Assembly: GCF_029968015.1 (NCBI RefSeq)
Contig: NZ_JASCIS010000003.1
Coordinates: 124,001-188,000 of the forward strand
Direction: 5' to 3'
From: Streptomyces luteolus
GTDB lineage: Bacteria > Actinomycetota > Actinomycetes > Streptomycetales > Streptomycetaceae
DNA: 64,000 nucleotides
Position 1 is the first letter of the stretch. Each line of letters opens with the position of its first letter. The position numbers and the translations under genes are program-made. Of the stretch, positions 39,566 to 48,166 are shown piece by piece. Under the pieces are notes generated by a model. That model ran no database searches. It saw nothing but the letters and a program-made list of their open reading frames with translations, and was not told the origin of the DNA.

Positions 39566-40129
39566 GCGCCCCCGCGACCGCTCCCCGTCCCGGAGCCCCT
39601 CCTCCCGCCTGAGCCGGAGGACGACGCTGCGCCGCCAGGGCCCCTCGGGGACGGTCGGGTCGTCAAAGTCCTCCGCCGGGTCGTGCGTCATGCCGAGGCG
39701 GCGCATCACGGCCTGCGAGCGGACGTTGCCGACGGTGGTCACGGCGAGGATCTCCGGCAGGTCGAGCACGTCGAAGCCGAACTCCACGACGGCACGGGCC
39801 GCTTCGGTCGCGTACCCGTGCCCCCAGGCAGTCCGGGCGAGCCGCCAGCCGGCCTCGATTCCGCCGAACGGCATCCCGTCCTCGACCGGGTCGAGCCCCG
39901 CGAACCCCACGAACGCGCCCGTCTCCACCACTTCGACCGCCCACCAGCCCCAGCCGCGCTCGTCGAGGTCGGCCTGGAAGCGGGCCAGGGAGGCGGCGCT
40001 GCGCTCGGGCGTCAGGACGTCCGGGAAGTGCTCGCGCACCACCGGGTCGGCGTTCAGAGCGGCCCACGGCGCGAGGTCGGACTCCCGCCAACTGCGCAGC
40101 AGGAGACGGTCGGTGCGGAGGTCTGGCAT
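39560..40129 (-). CDS. GNAT acetyltransferase (RimJ/RimL type)
   Basis: A 189-residue GNAT: MPDLRTDRLLLRSWRESDLA is the standard start, followed by GWGWWAVEVVETGAFVGFAG, the acetyl-CoA loop RTAWGHGYATEAARAVVEFG and GNVRSQAVMRRLGM. It is related to ribosomal-protein N-acetylases, but most such Streptomyces genes acetylate unknown small molecules. ATG at 40129. Monocistronic. Confidence 0.9.
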   Translation of the reverse strand: MPDLRTDRLLLRSWRESDLAPWAALNADPVVREHFPDVLTPERSAASLARFQADLDERGWGWWAVEVVETGAFVGFAGLDPVEDGMPFGGIEAGWRLARTAWGHGYATEAARAVVEFGFDVLDLPEILAVTTVGNVRSQAVMRRLGMTHDPAEDFDDPTVPEGPWRRSVVLRLRREEGLRDGERSRGRS

Positions 40130-40185
40130 GGGGCGGACGGTAGCCGGGGGTGGGCGGGGGAAGCGAGCGAATTGAGGGTGCACTC

Positions 40186-40252
40186 GGGGGCTTGCGGCCG
40201 GGGGCTTGCGGTCGAGGGCTTGCGGTCGGGGGCTGGCGGTCGGGGGCTTGCG
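40186..40252 (+). repeat. 14-15-bp tandem repeat (GGGGGCTTGCGGTCG), about 4.5 copies
   Basis: Units of 14 or 15 bp from 40186 to 40252 in the divergent gap between two GNAT genes. Confidence 0.8.
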
Positions 40253-40336
40253 CTTGAGGCCCGACACCTTGCTCCCCGGTTCCGCCGAGTGCCCGTCCAC
40301 CCGGCGGACGCGCCCGGACCGTGGCATCGTGGCGCC

Positions 40337-40912
40337 ATGACCACCCTCACCGTCCGCCCCGCCTCCGTCTTCGCGGACGTACGTGCCCTGGTCGGGCCCA
40401 AGTCGCCGCAGGCCAACGTGTGTTGGTGCCTCAGCTACCGCATCCCGTCGAAGCTCAACAACGAGCTGCGCGGCCCGGCCCGTGGCGATTACGTGGCCGA
40501 GCTGTGCCGCGCCGAGCCCGCGCCCGGGGTGCTCGCGTACGACGGGGACGAGCCGGTCGGCTGGGCGGCGGTGGCACCGCGCGCGGACACCGCGTTCGCG
40601 CACAGCCGCAAGATCCCGCACGTGGACGATCTGCCGGTGTGGTCCCTGTGGTGCATCCGCGTCCGCCCCGGCCACCGCAAGCAGGGCATCTCGCACGCCC
40701 TGATCGCCGGCGCCGTCGACTTCGCCCGCGCCCACGGCGCCCCGGCGATCGAGGCGTACCCGCTGGACAACGGGGACGCCAAGGTCGACCTGACGATGGC
40801 CTACCCGGGCCTGCGCAAGAACTTCGAACGCGTGGGTTTCACACACGCCGCCGACACGACGTCGGTGCTTGCGGGGCATCCACGGGTGGTCATGCGGCTT
40901 GATCTGCGGTGA
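40337..40912 (+). CDS. GNAT family N-acetyltransferase
   Basis: A 191-residue GNAT with a Trp/Cys-rich N terminus (NVCWCLSYRIPSKLNNELRG), then PVGWAAVAPRADTAF, WSLWCIRVRPGHRKQGISHA (acetyl-CoA loop) and KNFERVGFTHAADT. The CWCL segment is typical of a subfamily of unknown substrate. ATG at 40337, divergent from the RimJ/RimL-type gene. Confidence 0.85.
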   Translation: MTTLTVRPASVFADVRALVGPKSPQANVCWCLSYRIPSKLNNELRGPARGDYVAELCRAEPAPGVLAYDGDEPVGWAAVAPRADTAFAHSRKIPHVDDLPVWSLWCIRVRPGHRKQGISHALIAGAVDFARAHGAPAIEAYPLDNGDAKVDLTMAYPGLRKNFERVGFTHAADTTSVLAGHPRVVMRLDLR

Positions 40913-40931
40913 GGCGTGCGGCGCCTGCGGT

Positions 40932-41081
40932 TTTCCCCTCCCCGCCCCTTCCCGGTGTCCTGCCAAATCGAGCCCCTCCGGCGATTGAGGAGCGGGGGTC
41001 CGGGGGCTGGCCCCCGAAGCTCCGCAGCCACGCGGCGCCAGCCGCATATCTGCACAGCCGGGAAGGGGCGGGGAGGGGAAA
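40932..41081. repeat. 150-bp element bounded by perfect 24-bp inverted repeats
   Basis: Left arm 40932-40955 (TTTCCCCTCCCCGCCCCTTC continuing CCGG) and right arm 41058-41081 are exact reverse complements. An inner hairpin CGGGGGC-TG-GCCCCCG lies at 41001-41016. No coding sequence. The layout fits a non-autonomous palindromic or MITE-like intergenic element that also serves as a terminator for the GNAT gene. Confidence 0.7.
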
Positions 41082-41136
41082 GACCTCTGGCGCTGAGCGC
41101 AGGTGACCGCTCTTTCAGCCGGACGAGGGGCTCAGC

Positions 41137-41196
41137 GGCTGCGGCTGCGGCTGCGGCTGCGGCTGCGGCTGCGGCTGCGGCTGCGGCTGCGGCTGC
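41137..41196 (+). repeat. (GGCTGC)10 hexanucleotide repeat
   Basis: Ten perfect copies of GGCTGC, 60 bp. In the frame that stays open to 41328 it encodes alternating Gly-Cys. Confidence 0.95.
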
Positions 41197-41328
41197 GGCA
41201 AGGAGCCCAAGTTCCGGCCCCGGACGCGTGCCGAAGTGCGGGCCCGGCGGGTCGTCGCGGAGCGGCTTGGGCTGCCGTGGGCCGAGGTGCTCGCGCGGCC
41301 CGATCCGCTCACGCCCGTCGACGACTGA
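41197..41328 (+). pseudogene. C-terminal remnant of an unidentified basic protein
   Basis: Downstream of the hexanucleotide repeat the frame reads GKEPKFRPRTRAEVRARRVV, then AERLGLPWAEVLARPDPL, with natural-looking codon use, and stops at 41326-41328. There is no start codon before the repeat (a stop lies just upstream), so this looks like the tail of a gene whose front was lost or overwritten by repeat expansion. The following 50 bp hold CTGACCC-type short repeats. Confidence 0.45.
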
Positions 41329-41378
41329 GCCCGACTGACCCGCTGACCCGCTGACCCGACTGACCCCACTGACCCGAC

Positions 41379-42722
41379 TCACCTGCCCACCGCCCCGTAC
41401 GCGCGCGGCCAGCGCCGGTGCAGTTCGTCGATGACGTACGGGTGACTGTGCCCGGAGCCGGTCGACTCGGCCAAGTGCGGGTGGTGGGGCGGTAGTTCGG
41501 GGTGGCGGTGGGTGAGTCGGGTGACGTCTCGGGTCGGCCAGAGCAGTGTGGCCGTGAGCGCGCCCGCGAGGGCCAGCGCACCGAGCACCCACCCCGCGGC
41601 CTCCGGGCCCACGCCCACCGCGACCCCGCCCGCAAGGGGATACGTGAGCAGCCAGCAGGCGTGGCTGAGCGAGAACTGTGCCGCGAAGGCCGCCGGCAGG
41701 TCCGCGGGTGCCGCCGAGCGGCGCAGCAGCCGCCCCGTCGGGGTCAGCAGCGCCGAGCTCGCCGCCCCGAACGCGCACCAGGCGCCGAGCAGCGCGGGCC
41801 AGGACGGCCCGGCGAGCGTGGCGATCCCGTACGCGGTGAAGACGACCGGCAGGGCGAACGCGGCGGGCAGCATCACGGTTCGGTCGCCGACCCGGTCCAG
41901 TACGCGCGGCAGGAGCAGGGCGACCAGCATCGACCCGGCGCCGTACGCGGCGAGCGCGACCGACACCGCGCCGGCGGAGCGGCCCAGGTCGTGGCGGACC
42001 AGGACCACGGTGTTGACGATGACCATGGCCCCGGCGGCCGCCACCGCCAGGTCGAGGGCGAGCAGCGCCCGCAGCCGGGGCGTGGCCCGGAACAGCCGGA
42101 GGCCGAACGCGGCCCGTCGGGCGGCCCCGCGCGCACCGCCGCCCTGCGGGGAAGGCTTGGGCAGGACGCAGGAGACGACCAGGGCGGCGGAGGCGAGAAA
42201 GCCCGAAGTGGTGCCCGCGAACAGCCAGTTGTACGAGACGAGCGACAGCAGGCCCGCCGCCAGGGCCGGGCTGAACAGGCTCTCCAGGTCGTACGCGAGC
42301 CGGGACATCGACAGCGCGCGCGTGTAGTCCCGCTCGTCCGGCAGGACGGTGGGCAGCGCGGCCTGGAAGGTCGGCGTGAATGCGGCGGAGGCGGCCTGGA
42401 GCAGCAGGATCAGGACGTAGACCTGCCAGACCTGCGTGACGAACGGCAGCGCGAGGGCGACCGCGGCGCGGGTCAGGTCGGCGGCGACGAGCAGCGTGCG
42501 CCGGGGCAGCCGGTGTGCGACGGCGTCGACCAGCGGGGCGACCGTCACGTACGCCACCATCTTGATCGCGAGGGCGGTGCCGAGGACCGCCGAGGCCCTC
42601 TCCCCGGCGATGTCGTACGCGAGCAGCCCGAGCGCCACCGTCGCGAGTCCCGTGCCCACGAGCGCCACGACCTGTGCGGTGAAGAGGCGGCGGTAGGTGC
42701 GGTGGCGCAGCAGTTCCAGCAC
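41379..42722 (-). CDS. MFS transporter
   Basis: A 447-residue transporter with about twelve helices, starting LELLRHRTYRRLFTAQVVAL; loop 2-3 has DAVAHRLPRRTLLVAADLTR and the central loop VSCVLPKPSPQGGG. It resembles drug-exporter MFS proteins. The GTG at 42722 is chosen because GGAGGA lies 6 bases before it; an upstream GTG at 42755 has the ribosome site jammed against it. Divergent from an ArsR regulator, so efflux of a compound sensed by that regulator is likely. The last 30 residues are polar (HPHLAESTGSGHSHP). Confidence 0.88.
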   Translation of the reverse strand: MLELLRHRTYRRLFTAQVVALVGTGLATVALGLLAYDIAGERASAVLGTALAIKMVAYVTVAPLVDAVAHRLPRRTLLVAADLTRAAVALALPFVTQVWQVYVLILLLQAASAAFTPTFQAALPTVLPDERDYTRALSMSRLAYDLESLFSPALAAGLLSLVSYNWLFAGTTSGFLASAALVVSCVLPKPSPQGGGARGAARRAAFGLRLFRATPRLRALLALDLAVAAAGAMVIVNTVVLVRHDLGRSAGAVSVALAAYGAGSMLVALLLPRVLDRVGDRTVMLPAAFALPVVFTAYGIATLAGPSWPALLGAWCAFGAASSALLTPTGRLLRRSAAPADLPAAFAAQFSLSHACWLLTYPLAGGVAVGVGPEAAGWVLGALALAGALTATLLWPTRDVTRLTHRHPELPPHHPHLAESTGSGHSHPYVIDELHRRWPRAYGAVGR

Positions 42723-42773
42723 GGGAGTCCTCCAGGCCTGCGGGCGACGCGGCACCCTCCACCATAGCTACAT

Positions 42774-42789
42774 GTGCGCAACTGCGCAC
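42774..42789. promoter_or_regulatory. ArsR-type operator
   Basis: GTGCGCA-AC-TGCGCAC, perfect 7-bp arms, in an AT-rich patch (CTACATG and TATGCATATG on either side) between the divergent MFS and ArsR genes. Confidence 0.7.
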
Positions 42790-42827
42790 GTATGCATATG
42801 ACAGTGGAGGAGGTCTACGATGAACCC

Positions 42828-43187
42828 ATGCCGGGACGCGAACAGACCCCACTTGCGAGCCGTGCGCACGAACGCGCGCCGGGGCCCGAACAGTTGCGGA
42901 CCGCCTCGTCGGTCTTCGCGCTCCTCGCCGACCCGACCCGACTGCATCTGCTGTGGCTCCTGGCGCAGGGCGAGCGGGACGTCACCGAGCTGACCACCGC
43001 CAGTGGCGCCGCCCGCACCGCCGTCAGCCAGCACCTCGCCAAACTCCGCCTCGCGGGACTCGTCCACGCCCGCAAGGAGGGCAGGCGCGCGGTCTACGCC
43101 CTCACCGACGGCCACCTCCGCCGCCTGGTCGTCGAGGCCCTGAGCCACGCGGACCACCAGGTCACCGGGGAGCCCTGGCACGCCTGA
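42828..43187 (+). CDS. ArsR family transcriptional regulator
   Basis: A 119-residue winged-helix repressor: FALLADPTRLHLLWLLAQGE, then DVTELTTASGAARTAVSQHL and LAGLVHARKEGRRAVYALTD. There is no CVC metal motif in helix 3, so it is not a classical arsenite or cadmium sensor. Start ATG 42828 or the in-frame ATG 42798; GGAGGAGG at 42806-42813 favours the former, though the spacing is long. Divergent from the MFS gene, its likely target. Confidence 0.88.
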   Translation: MPGREQTPLASRAHERAPGPEQLRTASSVFALLADPTRLHLLWLLAQGERDVTELTTASGAARTAVSQHLAKLRLAGLVHARKEGRRAVYALTDGHLRRLVVEALSHADHQVTGEPWHA

Positions 43188-43190
43188 CCG

Positions 43191-43244
43191 CTGCAACCGC
43201 TGCACCCGCTGCACCCGCTGCACCCGCTGCAACCTCTGCAACCG
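43191..43244 (+). repeat. 9-bp tandem repeat (CTGCACCCG), 6 copies
   Basis: Six exact 9-bp units starting four bases after the ArsR stop codon, filling half the gap to the methyltransferase gene. Confidence 0.9.
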
Positions 43245-43313
43245 CGGTGCTCCCGTGCCGTTCCCGGCCCGTTGCCGCGCGGGCCCCAACTCCCCCGCGT
43301 ACGTTGGCTGTCC

Positions 43314-43910
43314 ATGAGCACCCACCTCGACATGAACCTGCTGCGCGCGCTCCACCGGTCCGGAGTCGAGTACGACGCGCGACAGAGCGACCGGCTTCTT
43401 CGGCGGCGCAACCTCGAACCGGAGTCGGCGGCCCTGCTCGCCGTGGTGCTGCGCGCGATGGGCGCCCGGCGGATGGTCGAGATCGGGACGTCGAACGGCT
43501 ACTCCGCGATCTGGTTCGCCGACGCCCTGCGCGCGAGCGGCGGCGAACCGCTGCTGAGCGTCGACCTCGACGGGGCGGCGCAGCGCGAGGCCGCGGCGCA
43601 GCTCGCGGAGGCCGGGCTCGCCGGTCAGGTGGAGCTGCGGGAGGCCGACGGGGGCGCGGTGCTGCGGGAGGTGCCGGACGGCTCCCTGGACGCGCTGTTC
43701 CTGGACTCGGAGCGGACCGAGTACGCCGGCTGGTGGCCGCACCCCCGGCGGGTGCTGCGCCCCGGCGGACTGCTGATTATCGACAACGTCCTCTCGCATC
43801 CGGACGAGGTGGCGGAGTTCCTCGCGCTCGTCGAGGCCGACGCGGGGTTCACCTCGACGACGGCCGCGGTCGGCAAGGGCTTGGCTCTCGCCGTCCGCGC
43901 GGCCGCGTGA
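43314..43910 (+). CDS. O-methyltransferase family (class I SAM-dependent)
   Basis: A 198-residue methyltransferase: MVEIGTSNGYSAIWFA is SAM motif I, LLSVDLDGAAQREA motif II, DALFLDSERTEYAGWW the metal/substrate loop and VLRPGGLLIIDNVLSHPDEV motif III. The layout is that of the small catechol-type O-methyltransferases, with the metal Asp and the DN pair present. ATG at 43314; no strong ribosome site. Substrate unknown. Confidence 0.87.
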   Translation: MSTHLDMNLLRALHRSGVEYDARQSDRLLRRRNLEPESAALLAVVLRAMGARRMVEIGTSNGYSAIWFADALRASGGEPLLSVDLDGAAQREAAAQLAEAGLAGQVELREADGGAVLREVPDGSLDALFLDSERTEYAGWWPHPRRVLRPGGLLIIDNVLSHPDEVAEFLALVEADAGFTSTTAAVGKGLALAVRAAA

Positions 43911-44066
43911 ACCGGCTCGTCCGCGGTCCGGGGCACCCGCCCTTGAGGTGTACGTAACCCTGCGTTCGCCTGGATGCCGCTCTGCCGCTCCCCTGGTCCG
44001 CGATCATCCGTGATCACCGTGATCACCGTGATCGTTCGCAGGACCTGAGAGGAACAAGAGGACAAG

Positions 44067-45206
44067 GTGCAGCGCCGTCGCAGGGTACGCAGCAGCTCCA
44101 AGGCCGTTTCGAGCACGAGTGCCGTGGTGGTGGGCGGCCTGCTCCTCGCGGGCTGCGGGCTCACCGGTCCGTCCGAGGACACCGGGCAACGGCCGGCCGC
44201 GAAGCCCGCCTCGGTCGTCGAGCTGGACTGCGCGGAGCGCGGGCAGGTCGCGGGCGCGGGGTCCAGCGCGCAGCAGAACGCGATGACGTACTGGATGAAG
44301 GAGTACCAACGGGCCTGCCCGGGCGTCGAGATCGCCTACAACCCGCTCGGCTCCGGGGCAGGCGTCGCGCAGTTCCTTCGCGGGGCCACCGCCTTCGGCG
44401 GCTCGGACAGCGCCCTCAGCGAGAACGAGGTGCGGGTCTCCGAGCACACCTGCGTGGGCGGGCGGGCCGTCAACCTGCCGATGGCAGGCGGCCCCGTCGC
44501 GATCGGCTTCAACCTGCCGGGCGTGGACGAGCTGGTGCTCGACGCCCCGACGCTCGCGGGGCTCTTCGACGGACGCGTCACCAGCTGGGACGACCCGCGG
44601 ATCAAGGCCCTCAACCCGGACGTCGACCTGCCCGCCACGCCGGTCCACCCGGTGCACCGCTCGGACGACTCGGGCACCACGCAGAACTTCCAGTCGTACC
44701 TGTCCGAGGCCGCCGGGGACGCCTGGCCGTACCCGGCGAAGAAGAACTGGCTGGGGCACGGCGGCAGTTCGGCCTCCGGGTCGAAGGGCGTGGCCACGGC
44801 CGTCACGTCGACCACTGGCGCGATCGGCTACCTCGACCTGTCTGTGGCCGTCCAGCGGCACGTCGACACGGTCAGCGTCGACACCGGCGCCTCGCGTCCC
44901 GTGCGCCCGACTCCGGAGAGCGCGTCGAAGGGCATCGCCGAGGCGCGGACCGTCGGCCGGGGCAAGGACCTGTCCCTGGAGTTCGACTACGGGACGTCGG
45001 CCGAAGGCGCGTACCCGATCGTCCTCGTCACGTACGAGATCGTCTGCGACCGGGGCAACCAGCCCGACTCCCTGCCCGGCCTCAAGTCCTTCCTCACCTA
45101 CACGGCGAGCACGGAGGGCCAGCGAGTGCTGCCGCGTCTGCGCTACGCGCCGCTGCCGAAGGAGCTGGCGTCCGAGGTGCGGGACGTCATCCGTACGCTC
45201 GACTAG
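44067..45206 (+). CDS. pstS: PstS-like phosphate-binding lipoprotein, orphan
   Basis: A 379-residue lipoprotein: signal with lipobox LLAGC (Cys30), then GAGSSAQQNAMTYWMKEYQR, YNPLGSGAGVAQFLRGATAF, GGSDSALSENE and RSDDSGTTQNFQSYL, the phosphate-contact loops of PstS proteins. It would capture inorganic phosphate for a PstCAB importer, but no pstCAB follows here, so it is an extra copy. The GTG at 44067 follows AGAGGACAAG. Only one PHO-box-like half (GTTCGCC, near 43962) is seen upstream; GTGATCACC repeats lie at 44010-44035. The gap 43911-44066 holds nothing else. Confidence 0.87.
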   Translation: MQRRRRVRSSSKAVSSTSAVVVGGLLLAGCGLTGPSEDTGQRPAAKPASVVELDCAERGQVAGAGSSAQQNAMTYWMKEYQRACPGVEIAYNPLGSGAGVAQFLRGATAFGGSDSALSENEVRVSEHTCVGGRAVNLPMAGGPVAIGFNLPGVDELVLDAPTLAGLFDGRVTSWDDPRIKALNPDVDLPATPVHPVHRSDDSGTTQNFQSYLSEAAGDAWPYPAKKNWLGHGGSSASGSKGVATAVTSTTGAIGYLDLSVAVQRHVDTVSVDTGASRPVRPTPESASKGIAEARTVGRGKDLSLEFDYGTSAEGAYPIVLVTYEIVCDRGNQPDSLPGLKSFLTYTASTEGQRVLPRLRYAPLPKELASEVRDVIRTLD

Positions 45207-45424
45207 GGCGTGTCTCCGGCCCCAGGGGCGTCTCCAGGGCGGCGACCGCGCCGAAGCAGTTGACGCTCACCTGGAGATCGCGCAGGCCCGCGCCCGTCGA
45301 ATGGTCCGTCCTGGGGACCGAACCCCGAGCCATCCGTCGACCGGCAGTCAGCGCCTTCGACCAGGGAAAAGCTGGCCTGAAGGTACGTGGCTGATGGACG
45401 CGGTTGTCCCATAGTTTCTCTCCC
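45207..45424. other. Intergenic stretch without a recognisable gene
   Basis: 218 bp between the pstS stop and the LysR start. Codon-like patterns exist (for example LEIAQARARRMV on the plus strand) but no start, ribosome site or family match. The last 40 bp before 45425 are AT-richer and presumably hold the lysR promoter. Confidence 0.4.
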
Positions 45425-46366
45425 ATGTCCGAAGGCGTCGATGCGAGCAGTGGACGGGGCAGTTACGCGGAACCGAGCGTCCATCAACTCCGGCTGTTCA
45501 GTGTGCTGGCGGAGGAGCTGCATTTCGGACGTTCCGCGGCCCGACTCTTCATGTCCCAACCGGCCTTCAGCCAGCAGATCCGCATGCTGGAGCAGCGGCT
45601 CGGTCTGCGCCTCGTGGAGCGCACGACCCGCAGGGTCGAACTCACCTCAGCTGGGCAGGCCCTGCTTTCCGAGGCCCGCACAGTCACAGCGGCCATGGCC
45701 GGACTGCGCCGAACTGTCGAGTCGCAGAGCCGAGCAGCGGCGGGGAGGGTCGTCGTAGGGACCCTCGCAGCGGAGTCCGCGATGCCGATCACTCGCGCCA
45801 TTCTGGGCGAAGTGCATGCAAAGCATCCGCAGCTGAAGGTCGAGCTGTTCAATCTGAACTTCGTCAACCAGTACGACGCGCTTGCCCGAGGCGAGGTCGA
45901 TATCGCCTTCCTTCGTCCCCCTGTACCGGCTGGCTTCCAGACCCTGAAGCTGGCGGAGGAGCCACGTGTCGTCTGCCTCCCGGCCGATGATTCTCTGGCG
46001 GAGAAGGACGTACTCACCCTTGACGACCTGTCCGCGCGCACGATGACGACCATGCCTCCCGAGTCGCCCCGCGCATGGCGAGACTTCTGGGCGGTCAACC
46101 CACGCCCGGACGGAGTTCCCATCCATTTCGGCCCAGTTGCTGTCGATGTGGAAGGGGTTTTGCATGCCGTTGCGCACGGCCAAGCGATTGGGATATTGCC
46201 CGCGTCGGCGCGTGAATTCTACCCCCGACCTGGTATTCGATACCGCGATATTCCGGGCTTGCAGCCGTGTGAGATGTCACTGACCTGGACCGCCCGGAAT
46301 CGTGATCGCCACGATGTGGAACTCATCCGCACCGTCGCCCGGAGTGTGCTTCGCCGCAGCAGCTGA
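45425..46366 (+). CDS. LysR family transcriptional regulator
   Basis: A 313-residue LTTR: HTH in VHQLRLFSVLAEELHFGRSA, then ARLFMSQPAFSQQIRMLEQR and LGLRLVERTTRRVELTSAGQ; effector domain with VVVGTLAAESAMPITRAI, YDALARGEVDIAFLRPP and HAVAHGQAIGILPASA. LTTRs usually control a divergent neighbour, but the gene to the left (pstS) is in the same direction, so the target is unknown. Codon third positions are noticeably less GC-biased than in surrounding genes, as in the next two genes, suggesting shared recent arrival. Confidence 0.9.
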   Translation: MSEGVDASSGRGSYAEPSVHQLRLFSVLAEELHFGRSAARLFMSQPAFSQQIRMLEQRLGLRLVERTTRRVELTSAGQALLSEARTVTAAMAGLRRTVESQSRAAAGRVVVGTLAAESAMPITRAILGEVHAKHPQLKVELFNLNFVNQYDALARGEVDIAFLRPPVPAGFQTLKLAEEPRVVCLPADDSLAEKDVLTLDDLSARTMTTMPPESPRAWRDFWAVNPRPDGVPIHFGPVAVDVEGVLHAVAHGQAIGILPASAREFYPRPGIRYRDIPGLQPCEMSLTWTARNRDRHDVELIRTVARSVLRRSS

Positions 46367-46634
46367 TGCCGCCCGCGTACCCCGACGGGCCGGCGGGCCC
46401 GCTCCGCTCGTGCCGCCCCGGCCCGAGTGAGACCTCCGGCCTGGAGCAGGAAACCCAGAGCCGAGAACCCGGAGCAGGAACCCGGAGCCGAGGTATGCCC
46501 AGGTGCTGGATTCCGCTCATAAGCACTGGTCTATCAATGTGTGCCGTTGTCCGATCAGAAAATCCTTCCATTGAGCCGTGACGCCAGGGCAGGATTCTTC
46601 GTGTCAGGACCGAGGTGCACCACGGGGGTTTTGA
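46367..46634. other. Low-GC intergenic stretch before the secreted-protein operon
   Basis: 268 bp with an imperfect 22-bp direct repeat (GGAGCAGGAAACCCAGAGCC, then GGAGCAGGAACCCGGAGCC) at about 46440-46495. An AT-rich section at 46515-46570 probably carries the promoter of the gene at 46635. No gene seen. Confidence 0.45.
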
Positions 46635-47651
46635 ATGGGCACGCCCGAGTATCGGAACAGCGAGTCGACGACGAGAACACCGCGAAAGCCCGCAAGCAGA
46701 AAGCGGAATTACACTTTCGTGACTGTCCTGGCGTGCTCGGCGTTGGTGGCCCCGCTGGCCCTTTACGCGGCTTACGGCTCTGGTGAGGAAGAAAGTCCGG
46801 GGCCGGCACGGGAGCCGACGCGACAGGAGAGGAGCCTGCTGCACCGGGCAGAACAGATTCTGCTGCGGGACTGCATGCGCGAGCGGGGCTTCACCTATCG
46901 AATGGTGGCGGAGCATCCGGTCAAGGACGCACGAGAATTCCCTTATGTCATCGACGATGTGGCATGGGCGCGGGAGCACGGTCACGGGACAGATATCCAG
47001 CGGAAACAGCGGGAGTTGCGCCGGGACAATCCCAACCAGCGCTACTTCCAGAGCCTTTCGCCGGAGCGCCGGGCCGCCGCGCTCGAAGCCGCCAATGGGG
47101 CACGCCCCGACGCACTGACCGCGAAAACCCCGGACGGAATGCGGCTCACGCGCAGCGACGAGGGCTGCCAGGCAGAAGCGGAACGGCGGCTGTACGGCGA
47201 CCTGGCGGCCTGGTTCCAGGCCCGGTCGACGCTCGAAGTGTTACCCGAGCTGACAAGACAACGGGTACTGGAAGACTCCGGATTCGCCACAGCGGTACGT
47301 CCCTGGGCGCGGTGCATGCGCGCGGCCGGGCATTCCTTCGACAACCCCGCTGAAGTACGGAAGAAGCTGGCCAAGCAGCCCCTGCCTCGGAACGAGGAGA
47401 TCCGGCTGGCGGTGGCGGAGGCGCAATGCGCCCACAGCTCCGGCCTGGCCAAGAAGGTGAAGGCTCTTCAGAAGCGCTTCGACACAGAGTTTCGGCAGCG
47501 GTTCCGGTCCGAGGTGAACACCGGACAACGGCTCCAGCTTGCCGCGATACCCCGTGCCCGCTCGATCGTCGAGAAGAGCGAGCAGGGCACGGAAACGGGG
47601 GCGCGGGACAGACCCGCGTCGGACAACACATCACAACGGGAGGAATCTTGA
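46635..47651 (+). CDS. Unknown membrane-anchored protein coupled to a secreted protein
   Basis: A 338-residue protein with a basic N terminus, one membrane segment (FVTVLACSALVAPLALYAAY, about residues 28-47) and a long, charged, mainly helical outer domain. It has scattered cysteines (LLRDCMRERGF, DEGCQAEAERRLY, RPWARCMRAAGHSF, EAQCAHS) that look paired. I do not recognise the family; the repeated short form C-M-R-x-x-G occurs twice, as in several Streptomyces lantibiotic-free regulators of unknown role. ATG at 46635. Its TGA overlaps the TTG start of the I36-like gene, so the two proteins are made together. Confidence 0.7.
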   Translation: MGTPEYRNSESTTRTPRKPASRKRNYTFVTVLACSALVAPLALYAAYGSGEEESPGPAREPTRQERSLLHRAEQILLRDCMRERGFTYRMVAEHPVKDAREFPYVIDDVAWAREHGHGTDIQRKQRELRRDNPNQRYFQSLSPERRAAALEAANGARPDALTAKTPDGMRLTRSDEGCQAEAERRLYGDLAAWFQARSTLEVLPELTRQRVLEDSGFATAVRPWARCMRAAGHSFDNPAEVRKKLAKQPLPRNEEIRLAVAEAQCAHSSGLAKKVKALQKRFDTEFRQRFRSEVNTGQRLQLAAIPRARSIVEKSEQGTETGARDRPASDNTSQREES

Positions 47652-48073
47652 GGATCAAGCGCACGGTCATGGCAGGTGCGGCGCTCGCCGCTCTGACCTT
47701 GACCACCGCACCGGTGGCACAGGCGGCCGAACCCTCGCCCGAGGGTGGCATCGGTGCACAGGGCCCCGACGGGAAACTGTACGCCTGGGGCGAAACCCAC
47801 CGGGGCGGCGGCGAACCTTGCTCATGGTCCAGCAACTCGGCCGACTGGGGCGGTACGTGGTGGGGTTGCTCGGACTGGGCCTCCTCGCTGCACAACAACG
47901 GCTACCCGGGGGCGATGGACGACGTGTGGGTCTATGAGCACACGGGCTACGAGGGAGGGCGGCGGGGTGTGCACAACGGCGTGTACCTCACGGATCTCCA
48001 CCCGTACAAGTACGACGGGTCCAACGTGAGGCTGAACAACACCATTTCCTCCCACCAGTGGACCAATCTGTAG
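47648..48073 (+). CDS. Secreted peptidase-inhibitor I36-like protein
   Basis: A 141-residue exported protein: signal peptide MRIKRTVMAGAALAALTLTT ending AQA-AEP, then a compact domain rich in Trp, Gly and Asn with two cysteines (EPCSWSSNSADW and WWGCSDWASS) and the strands DDVWVYEHTGYEGGRRGVHN and LYLTD-type pattern VYLTDLHPYKYDGSNVRLNN. The layout is that of the Streptomyces SMPI/I36 beta-gamma-crystallin-like family, several of which inhibit metallopeptidases; inhibition here is inferred. The TTG at 47648 follows GGGAGGAA and overlaps the previous stop. Confidence 0.75.
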   Translation: MRIKRTVMAGAALAALTLTTAPVAQAAEPSPEGGIGAQGPDGKLYAWGETHRGGGEPCSWSSNSADWGGTWWGCSDWASSLHNNGYPGAMDDVWVYEHTGYEGGRRGVHNGVYLTDLHPYKYDGSNVRLNNTISSHQWTNL

Positions 48074-48166
48074 CACCGGGTTGATTCCCAGCGGGTGCGC
48101 CTCCACCAGGGGCGCACCCGCTTCCATCCGCAGACGATCCGAACGAAAGGACCCGGCCAGGTCGTG

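Noticed and set aside
43911..44066. PHO box upstream of pstS
   Set aside because: Only one GTTCGCC half is seen; a PhoP site needs at least two direct repeats 11 bp apart and the neighbouring GTAACCC is off by one base.
45207..45424. Transposase fragment
   Set aside because: No inverted repeats, target duplication or DDE/HUH motif could be found; the region is left as unassigned.
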